Assembly: GCA_023437885.1 (NCBI GenBank)
Contig: JAEZFH010000063.1
Span: forward strand, 1-8,839
Reading direction: 5' to 3'
Length of the DNA: 8,839 nucleotides
DNA from: Bacillota bacterium
Lineage (GTDB): Bacteria; Bacillota; Clostridia; Lachnospirales; Lachnospiraceae
Below the pieces are notes generated by a model. It saw only the letters and a program-made list of their open reading frames with translations, ran no database searches and was not told the origin of the DNA. The stretch's first letter is position 1; each line of letters begins with the position of its first letter. Of this stretch, positions 1 through 5,320 are shown one piece after another. The position numbers and the translations under genes are program-made.

Positions 1-1
1 A

Positions 2-226
2 TGTGCTATTGTATCTTACAGCAGAGTTGGTCTTGGACAGGAACGCGAAGAGGCTGAACTTAAGATAAACCGTCTTGAGGCTCAGAAGCAGGAGGAGCTG
101 GAGCGTAAAGAGGAGATTGCCGAGTACAAGGCATATACCAAGACAAATAAATATATTGAGGATATGGCAAGGGATAAGCTGGGGCTGGTTTATGAGGATG
201 AGATTCTTTTCGAAGCCGAGAAATAA
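2..226 (+). CDS. divIC: DivIC/FtsB-family septum formation initiator, 3' end only
   Basis: This is the C-terminal 74 residues of a small bitopic cell-division protein; its start lies before the window. The first residues (CAIVSYSRVG) look like the end of a transmembrane helix. A strongly charged Glu/Lys/Arg-rich stretch of about 35 residues follows and suits the coiled coil of this family. The end, from NKYIEDMARDKLGLVYEDE onward, is the characteristic 'yie..AR..LGLv...E' block of DivIC/FtsB proteins. Members join FtsL and DivIB/FtsQ in the divisome and act outside the membrane to support septal wall synthesis. The position just before a tRNA-Met and spoIIE matches divIC in B. subtilis, which favours divIC over the similar ftsL. 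The TAA stop is at 224-226, with a promoter starting 4 bases later. The family call is firm; the exact gene name rests on synteny. Confidence 0.85.
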   Translation, partial: CAIVSYSRVGLGQEREEAELKINRLEAQKQEELERKEEIAEYKAYTKTNKYIEDMARDKLGLVYEDEILFEAEK

Positions 227-230
227 AGGG

Positions 231-259
231 TTGACAACCATATGGAAAGCAGTTATAAT
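231..259 (+). promoter_or_regulatory. Consensus sigma-A promoter for tRNA-Met
   Basis: TTGACA at 231-236 and TATAAT at 254-259 are both perfect consensus hexamers with the optimal 17-bp spacer. Transcription should start near 266, which leaves a leader of only about 8-9 nt before the mature tRNA at 275. The -35 begins 4 bases after the divIC stop codon. Such a strong unregulated promoter is typical of stable RNA genes. Confidence 0.9.
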
Positions 260-274
260 TAGGTTCGTCACTTT

Positions 275-348
275 GGCGAAGTAGCTCAGTTGGCGAGAGC
301 ATGCAGTTCATACCCGCAGTGTCGGCGGTTCAAATCCGTCCTTCGCTA
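275..348 (+). tRNA. trnM: tRNA-Met (CAU), elongator type
   Basis: The 74-nt sequence folds as a complete cloverleaf. The acceptor stem is GGCGAAG (275-281) with CTTCGCT (341-347), including a G1-U72 wobble, and the discriminator is A348. The D stem is GCTC/GAGC (284-287/297-300). The anticodon loop TTCATAC (307-313) carries CAU at 309-311. The T stem is GGCGG/CCGTC (324-328/336-340). CCA is not encoded. It lacks the three G-C pairs in the anticodon stem that mark initiator tRNA. Its G1-U72 pair is shared, as I recall, with the B. subtilis elongator tRNA-Met. A tRNA-Met also sits between divIC and spoIIE in B. subtilis. A tRNA-Ile2 with lysidine-modified CAU is less likely but cannot be excluded by eye. 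Pair 30-40 is A-C (305 with 315), a mismatch inside the anticodon stem. Confidence 0.95.
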
Positions 349-417
349 TTTTTATTTCTTATTAATAATAAGACAAATGATTTGCCATTTGTTGCAAACA
401 TAGGACGAGTATTTTAT

Positions 418-448
418 CAGGGAGCTGTGAATAACAGCTCCCTGTTTT
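418..448 (+). terminator. Rho-independent terminator of the tRNA-Met transcript
   Basis: An 11-bp perfect stem (CAGGGAGCTGT at 418-428 with ACAGCTCCCTG at 434-444) closes a 5-nt loop and is followed by TTTT. It lies 70 bases past the tRNA, so the primary transcript would be about 180 nt with a long 3' trailer. The trailer also has a weaker 7-bp hairpin (ACAAATG/CATTTGT, 373-392). The 9-mer AGCTCCCTG of the 3' arm recurs at 484-492. No gene is visible between 349 and 640. Confidence 0.85.
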
Positions 449-524
449 GATTCTTCCGTTTTGTCATGGTCTTAATCTTGATTAGCTCCCTGTATTCGGG
501 AATATCGCCTTTTTGATGGAAATC

Positions 525-591
525 TTGTCAAAAAGTTTTTGAAATTGAAGTTGGTCTTTTGACAAAGATTTTATAATTCCCTGCCTATAAT
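525..591 (+). promoter_or_regulatory. spoIIE promoter with 21-bp spacer and Spo0A boxes
   Basis: TTGACA (559-564) and TATAAT (586-591) are both perfect sigma-A hexamers, but the spacer is 21 bp. That is too long for unaided sigma-A RNA polymerase and equals the spacing I recall for the Spo0A-activated B. subtilis spoIIE promoter. Two Spo0A-box-like sites (consensus TGTCRAA) are visible: TGTCAAA at 526-532 on the plus strand, and its inverse TTTGACA at 558-564 overlapping the -35. A weaker TTTTGTCA lies at 459-466. The start point should be near 598, giving a leader of about 43 nt. A second TATAAT at 572-577 has no well-placed -35. Spo0A~P activation is inferred from the arrangement and from known regulation of spoIIE. 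Confidence 0.8.
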
Positions 592-640
592 TACAACACG
601 ATCATCATCTTGAGGACTGGAAAGGGAGTTAGAGAAGACT

Positions 641-2944
641 ATGAAAAGAAAAAAGATATTAATTCATTTGATCGGTATCCTGGTTGCAAGAGCAGCCTTT
701 TATTCTATGAATCCATTGGCAATCGGCTATTTCACTGCGGCATATCTTGCCGGGACAGGAGGAGGCTGGGCATTAGCCGCCGCATTTCTCGGTATTCTTA
801 CCAGTATGGGTACAAATGGTCAGTATGGCATTGACAATTCAGGAATATTAAAATATTCCCTTACACTGGTCACCTCGATAATTATAATGGAGACCCCCTT
901 GTTCAAAGACAGGAAGATACCAAAACCGATTCTCTATCTGCTGCCCTGCGTCTCTTTGACCCTTTTCTCCCTGCTGGAGGTTACGGCAGGAGGTCCGGTC
1001 AGCCATTATGTAATTATGGCTTTTCTGGAAGGGCTGATTGCCTTTATCTCGGCAGGAATATTCAAACAGGGAATTGATTATTTGCTGGAAGCCCATAAGG
1101 GCAGCCGGATGAGCAATGAACAGATGGTCAGCATGGCATTGACCATTGCGGTATTGCTGTATGCCATTCCTGATCTGAACAGTGATTATCTGGCGCCTGC
1201 CCAGACGGCAGCTTATTTTCTCATCCTGTATTTTACCTATAAATACGGCGCCGGACAGGGTACCATAACAGCAGCTCTCTGCGGTTTTGCGCTAAGCCTG
1301 AGAGGAGCCTCTGCCGCGGATATCGGAATATTTACAATGATGAGTATTCTTACGGCAGTGTTCCGTGAGATGGGGCGCTTTCCCTGCGGGGCGGTATATC
1401 TTATCACAGCCTCCGCCATGGGGTTTCTGAATGAAAAAATGGAACTGAGCCTGAAGGAAATCGGGGCGCTGCTTTCTGCGGTTATCATATTTCTTTTGCT
1501 CCCGGGCAATATAATTTACCGTACTGACGCTGCCGGAGGGACCGGGCGCCAGGAGCAGCTTGCCTCACAGAACTTAAAGAAAATAGCCAGGCTTCGAATG
1601 AAGATCTTTGCCGAATCCTTTTTAAAGCTGTCCAAGACGCTGGATACCATAACGGAGAAGCAGACAAGGCTGAAGCAGAAGGAAATCAATCATATCTTTG
1701 AAGAAATCTCCGAAAAGTTATGTAAGAATTGCGAGCAATGCACCTCCTGCTGGGAGAGCAGCTTTCAGCAGACCTATCAGGCTGCCAGCATGATGTTTGA
1801 AGTTGCTGAAAGGAAAGGAAAGATTTCGGCGGAAGATATCCCGGCCCATTTTCTTGACAGCTGCATCAGCGTGGAGGATTTTATAAGTGAGACCAACCGG
1901 GGCTTTGAAATCGCGAAACTGAACCATATCTGGCAGAACAGGATCTCTGAGAGCCGGGAGGTTATCGCTGAACAGCTCAAGGAAGTATCCAGTGTGATAC
2001 AGGATATCTCAGGTGAGATTTATGAGGCCGCGCAAGCATCCCGGGCAGAAGAGGAACGGGTGGTGCGCAGGATGAAATCAGAGCATATCGCCGTGAAGGA
2101 TATTACGATACTGGAGAGGGAGGATAAGCGCAAGGAAGTTTACCTAAGCGCCGCCTGCCGCGGGGGAAGATGCATTACGGCGAAGGAAGCGGCTGTGTAT
2201 GTCTCGGAGGCACTGGGAATCCGGGTGAGGGCTTCGGAGGCCTCCAAATCCGTCATTGCAAAGGATTATGATAATTACTGCTTTCTGGAGGAGACCAAGT
2301 TCAAGGTGCTTTCAGGTGTTGCCAGGGCGATGAAGGAGAGTGTGTCCGGTGATAATTTCTCCATCCTCCGCCTGGAGACCGGAGAGTACATGATTGCCTT
2401 GTCCGACGGTATGGGAACCGGGAAGGAAGCAGGAGAGGAAAGCGAGACGGTTATGTCGCTGCTGGAGCAGATGATCGAGGCCGGCTTTAAAGCGGAGACG
2501 GCCATTAAGCTAATCAACTCCAGTCTGGTGTTAAAATCAGACAAGCAAACCTTTTCCACGATTGATATGAGTATTGTCAATCTGTTTACCGGTATGTGCG
2601 AATTTATCAAAATTGGCGCCGCAGCCACCTTTATTAAGCGCGGAGACTGGGTTGAGACGATTGCATCGACAACGCTTCCCATCGGGATGTTCGGCAGTGT
2701 GGATTATGATACCGTAACAAAGAAATTGTATGAAGGTGATATTATCGTGCTGCTGACGGATGGTGTGCTGGATTGTATTCCCGGTGAGAAGAAGGAAGCT
2801 TTTATCGAGCAGCTGCTGCTGGAGACGAAGAGCACAAATCCTCAGGAGATTGCCAATCGTATTTTGGATAAGACGCTTTCCCAGAGTAATTATGTGCCAA
2901 TGGACGATATGACCGTAATAACGGCAGGAATATGGTTAAAATAA
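641..2944 (+). CDS. spoIIE: Stage II sporulation protein E, membrane PP2C phosphatase
   Basis: SpoIIE dephosphorylates the anti-anti-sigma factor SpoIIAA after asymmetric division, which frees sigma-F in the forespore; it also works with FtsZ in polar septation. The protein has 767 residues against about 827 in B. subtilis. Residues 1-290 are a run of hydrophobic segments, consistent with the family's ten-helix membrane region. Residues about 300-550 form the charged regulatory region. About 555-767 form the PP2C-type phosphatase, with putative metal-binding acids in SGDN (D571), LSDGMGTG (D589), LTDGVLD (D707) and MDDMTV (D755/D756). Residues 361-370 have four cysteines in CX2CX2CX2C spacing. 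The start is an ATG with AAAGGGAG at 621-628, somewhat distant at 12 nt. Transcription is probably Spo0A-dependent from the promoter just upstream. No clear terminator follows. The phosphatase motifs appear intact, so an active enzyme is expected. Confidence 0.97.
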   Translation: MKRKKILIHLIGILVARAAFYSMNPLAIGYFTAAYLAGTGGGWALAAAFLGILTSMGTNGQYGIDNSGILKYSLTLVTSIIIMETPLFKDRKIPKPILYLLPCVSLTLFSLLEVTAGGPVSHYVIMAFLEGLIAFISAGIFKQGIDYLLEAHKGSRMSNEQMVSMALTIAVLLYAIPDLNSDYLAPAQTAAYFLILYFTYKYGAGQGTITAALCGFALSLRGASAADIGIFTMMSILTAVFREMGRFPCGAVYLITASAMGFLNEKMELSLKEIGALLSAVIIFLLLPGNIIYRTDAAGGTGRQEQLASQNLKKIARLRMKIFAESFLKLSKTLDTITEKQTRLKQKEINHIFEEISEKLCKNCEQCTSCWESSFQQTYQAASMMFEVAERKGKISAEDIPAHFLDSCISVEDFISETNRGFEIAKLNHIWQNRISESREVIAEQLKEVSSVIQDISGEIYEAAQASRAEEERVVRRMKSEHIAVKDITILEREDKRKEVYLSAACRGGRCITAKEAAVYVSEALGIRVRASEASKSVIAKDYDNYCFLEETKFKVLSGVARAMKESVSGDNFSILRLETGEYMIALSDGMGTGKEAGEESETVMSLLEQMIEAGFKAETAIKLINSSLVLKSDKQTFSTIDMSIVNLFTGMCEFIKIGAAATFIKRGDWVETIASTTLPIGMFGSVDYDTVTKKLYEGDIIVLLTDGVLDCIPGEKKEAFIEQLLLETKSTNPQEIANRILDKTLSQSNYVPMDDMTVITAGIWLK

Positions 2945-2959
2945 AAAGGGAATTAAAAT

Positions 2960-3022
2960 ATGGCATTGAAATATAAATGCAAAAGAGGTAGAATGCTATT
3001 ATTATCAGTCTGGACTGTATAA
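2960..3022 (+). CDS. Possible 20-codon leader ORF before tilS
   Basis: A short ORF starts at ATG 2960 with AAGGG (2946-2950) nine bases upstream and ends with TAA at 3020-3022. The peptide is basic in its first half (KYKCKRGR) and hydrophobic in the second (MLLLSVW). Its last codons and stop lie inside the 5' arm of the large inverted repeat at 3015-3059. Such a position is what a translated leader peptide would have, but an ORF of this length can arise by chance. I do not recognise it. No run of one amino acid points to a regulatory signal. Confidence 0.2.
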   Translation: MALKYKCKRGRMLLLSVWTV

Positions 3023-3059
3023 TACCAATCTCTAATTGATGGAGATTGGTATTATACAG
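3015..3059. repeat. 18-bp perfect inverted repeat (stem-loop) between spoIIE and tilS
   Basis: Bases 3015-3032 pair without mismatch with 3042-3059 around a 9-nt loop. The stem begins CTGTATAATACC. It is AT-rich at the base and has no T run on either side, so it is not a standard intrinsic terminator. It could be a 3'-end stabilising hairpin for spoIIE mRNA, a leader element of tilS, or a protein-binding palindrome. The plus-strand arm contains TATAAT (3018-3023), but no good -35 stands 16-18 bp before it. Confidence 0.85.
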
Positions 3060-3074
3060 GTACAGATATTATGT

Positions 3075-3104
3075 TCCTGTAATACCTGGTTTTCGATTAC
3101 AGGA
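3075..3104 (+). promoter_or_regulatory. Second hairpin in the tilS leader
   Basis: TCCTGTAAT (3075-3083) pairs with ATTACAGGA (3096-3104) around a 12-nt loop. Its 5' side, CTGTAATACC (3077-3086), can instead pair with the 3' arm of the preceding stem, GGTATTATACAG (3048-3059), with a 2-nt bulge. The two hairpins and this pairing are mutually exclusive. The 3' arm also hides an AGGAG (3101-3105), although no start codon is suitably placed after it. I see no convincing promoter for tilS in 2945-3144, so tilS may be read from spoIIE or from an unrecognised promoter. Confidence 0.4.
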
Positions 3105-3144
3105 GCACGTATTAAAAAATATAACTTCCATGGAATAGGAAAGA

Positions 3145-4614
3145 ATGATTCGCAAAATCAAGTCTTATATTGAACAAAACAATATGCTTAAGTACGGGGA
3201 TAGGATCGTCCTGGGGGTATCCGGAGGCGCCGATTCTATCTGTCTTTTGCATGTGCTGAAATGCATGCGCAACGAATATGGACTGTCATTTGTGATCGTA
3301 CATGTTAACCACGGGATTCGGGGAGAGGAAGCGGAACGGGATGAGAATTATGTCAGAGAGCTCTGCCGGAGGGAAGAGCTTGAATATCTGAGCTTTTGTT
3401 ATGATGTGCGGGCACTTGCGGATAAGGAAGGCATGAGCGAGGAGGAGGCGGGACGAAAGGTTCGTTACGACACTTTTTTGCAGGTTTGCAAAACATATGG
3501 GTGTAATAAGATAGCAATTGCGCATAATAGAAACGATAATGCCGAAACAGTGCTTTTCCATCTGTTCCGGGGCGCTAATCTCCGGGGATTGACCGGAATA
3601 GATGCAGTGAGAAGCCTCCCTGCGGATTTTGGTAAAATTACTTTGATCCGTCCGCTGCTGGATGTTACCCGATCAGAGATTGAGGCATATCTTAGCAGGG
3701 AAGGAATAACGTTTCTTACGGATTCCACCAATCTGAAGGAGGACTACAGCAGAAATAAGATCCGGAACAAGATCCTTGCCTATGCAGCAAAGGAAATCAA
3801 TACCAGGAGCATTGATCATATCACGGAGGCAGCGGGAGCACTTCGCGAGACCTGGGATTATGTGAATTATAATATCCTTAGCCGCTGCGAGTCATTGGCA
3901 AAGAAGGAGGGAGCGGGCTATCGTGTCCGTGCCCGGGAGCTTGGCGGGGAACATATCGTAATTCAGAAAGGAATCATCCGTCTGCTTTTGGAGGAGTTGT
4001 CCGGCGGTAAGAAGGATCTGGAGGCAAAGCATGTGGATGCAGTACTGTCCTTAATGGATAAGCAAAGCGGAAAACAGGTGCATCTGCCCTACCATGTTGC
4101 TGCCAGACAGGAATACGGTGATATTATTGTTTATCAGACCGCAGTCAGTGCGGTGGCAGAAGGGGAAACGATTACAGAAAACGGCTTGCAGGAATCGATT
4201 TTACCGATTAAGATTAAGATACCGGGAAGAACGGAGATCATACCCGGCATAAAGTATCTGGAAACAGAGCTGATCAGCTATAAAAATAATCTGCACATAC
4301 CGAAAAGTAGTTGTGCGAAATGGTTTGACTATGATAAAATAGAGAATGCTGTTGAGGCCAGGACGCGAAGAGAAGGGGATTACCTTCAGATTAATACCTC
4401 CGGTGGCCGAAAAAAGCTAAAGGATTATTTTATCGATCACAAAGTTCCGCGTGAGCTCAGAGATCGCCGGCTTCTCATTGCCGATGGCAGCCATGTTATG
4501 TGGATTGCAGGAGAAGAAGACCGGATGAGCGAAAAATATAAAGTGGATGAAACTACAACAAAGATACTGTTGATGAAAATGTTTGATAGGGAGGAAAAGG
4601 ATCATGGGATATAA
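3145..4614 (+). CDS. tilS: tRNA(Ile)-lysidine synthase
   Basis: TilS uses ATP to attach lysine to C34 of tRNA-Ile2 (CAU), so that it reads AUA and is charged with isoleucine rather than methionine. The 489-residue protein carries the N-type ATP pyrophosphatase P-loop SGGADS at residues 26-31. It also has HVNHGIRGEEAERD from residue 53, the family block AHNRNDNAET, and DSTN....YSRNKIRN. The C-terminal region includes RTRREGDYL....GGRKKLKDYFIDHKVPRELRD, typical of the TilS C-terminal domain. The length fits a full-size bacterial TilS. The ATG at 3145 is preceded by AGGAAAG (3137-3143), rather close, and by an in-frame stop at 3136. It matches the usual N-terminus some 25 residues before the P-loop. 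It overlaps hpt by 11 bases, so the two are translationally linked. The tRNA-Met(CAU) in this window is a tRNA TilS must not modify. Confidence 0.96.
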   Translation: MIRKIKSYIEQNNMLKYGDRIVLGVSGGADSICLLHVLKCMRNEYGLSFVIVHVNHGIRGEEAERDENYVRELCRREELEYLSFCYDVRALADKEGMSEEEAGRKVRYDTFLQVCKTYGCNKIAIAHNRNDNAETVLFHLFRGANLRGLTGIDAVRSLPADFGKITLIRPLLDVTRSEIEAYLSREGITFLTDSTNLKEDYSRNKIRNKILAYAAKEINTRSIDHITEAAGALRETWDYVNYNILSRCESLAKKEGAGYRVRARELGGEHIVIQKGIIRLLLEELSGGKKDLEAKHVDAVLSLMDKQSGKQVHLPYHVAARQEYGDIIVYQTAVSAVAEGETITENGLQESILPIKIKIPGRTEIIPGIKYLETELISYKNNLHIPKSSCAKWFDYDKIENAVEARTRREGDYLQINTSGGRKKLKDYFIDHKVPRELRDRRLLIADGSHVMWIAGEEDRMSEKYKVDETTTKILLMKMFDREEKDHGI

Positions 4615-5134
4615 GGAGCATAAAATAAGAGTAATGATAACAGAGGAGCAGATTAATCAAAGGATACTGGAGCTTGCCAAACAGATCAGTGAAGATTATC
4701 AGGGTGAAAGTGTTCACCTGATCTGCATCTTAAAGGGCAGTGCATTTTTCAGTTGTGACCTGGCGAAACGTCTCACCATTCCTGTGTCCATGGATTTCAT
4801 GTCAGTATCAAGCTACGGCAGCGAGACGGTCAGCTCGGGAAGAGTTCGCATCTTAAAGGATCTGGATGAATCAATTGAGGGAAGAAATGTGCTTATTGTG
4901 GAGGATATTATAGATTCCGGGCATACACTGGCGCATCTGAAGAATTTACTCGGGACCAGAGCTCCGAAGAGTCTGGAAATCTGCTCGCTGCTGGATAAGC
5001 CGGACAGAAGAGTTACCGATGTGGATGTGAAATATGTCGGCTTTGTCATTCCGGATGAGTTTGTATTGGGCTATGGCCTGGATTATGACCAGTTTTATAG
5101 AAATGTACCCTATGTGGGAGTGGTTGAGGACTAA
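4604..5134 (+). CDS. hpt: Hypoxanthine-guanine phosphoribosyltransferase
   Basis: Hpt transfers phosphoribose from PRPP to hypoxanthine or guanine in cytosolic purine salvage, making IMP or GMP. The 176-residue protein is the normal size for bacterial type I enzymes. Visible motifs are LKGSAFF at residues 43-49, the flexible-loop SSYG at 69-72, the PRPP-binding VLIVEDIIDSGHTL at 96-109 (Ser105 where many homologues have Thr), LLDKPDRR, and the C-terminal FVIPDEFVLGYGLDY block. I chose the ATG at 4604, which has AGGGAGG (4588-4594) nine bases upstream. An in-frame TTG at 4583 would add seven residues but lacks such a site. The gene starts inside tilS and overlaps it by 11 bases, as expected of a co-transcribed pair. 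Confidence 0.96.
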   Translation: MGYKEHKIRVMITEEQINQRILELAKQISEDYQGESVHLICILKGSAFFSCDLAKRLTIPVSMDFMSVSSYGSETVSSGRVRILKDLDESIEGRNVLIVEDIIDSGHTLAHLKNLLGTRAPKSLEICSLLDKPDRRVTDVDVKYVGFVIPDEFVLGYGLDYDQFYRNVPYVGVVED

Positions 5135-5183
5135 GTGTCCTACATTATTTGCACCGGCGATAAAAGCAATAAGGCGCGCTGTG

Positions 5184-5221
5184 TTCCTGTGCATAGGATA
5201 CTTTAATACAATATGCATATT
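5184..5221 (+). promoter_or_regulatory. Weak candidate ftsH promoter and 12-bp palindrome
   Basis: In the 186-bp gap between hpt and ftsH, TACAAT (5207-5212) is a fair -10, but the -35 17 bp upstream (TTCCTG, 5184-5189) is poor. Overlapping the -10 is the perfect 12-bp palindrome AATATGCATATT (5210-5221), which could bind a regulator. No ORF with a ribosome-binding site and no terminator are seen in the gap. ftsH may therefore be read both from here and through from hpt. Confidence 0.3.
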
Positions 5222-5320
5222 CAGAGGATGCATGGGAAGTGCAGTATAAGGATGAATTCATAGAAGCGGGAGGGACTTTGCCGTTCCTTCTGTCAGTATA
5301 GCCATAAAGGAGGTTGTTTA

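Noticed and set aside
436..492. Direct repeat AGCTCCCTG (436-444 and 484-492) as an alternative terminator pairing
   Set aside because: The second copy could pair with the 5' arm of the tRNA terminator, but the local 11-bp hairpin is far more stable, and a 9-mer repeat at this distance may be chance.
3018..3072. TATAAT (3018-3023) and TATTAT (3067-3072) as tilS promoters
   Set aside because: Neither has a reasonable -35 at 16-18 bp. The first is part of the inverted repeat, and the second has only TTGGTA at 15 bp.
5034..5249. A 71-codon plus-strand ORF spanning the hpt end and the gap
   Set aside because: The first half is a shifted frame of the conserved hpt C-terminus, and it has no ribosome-binding site.
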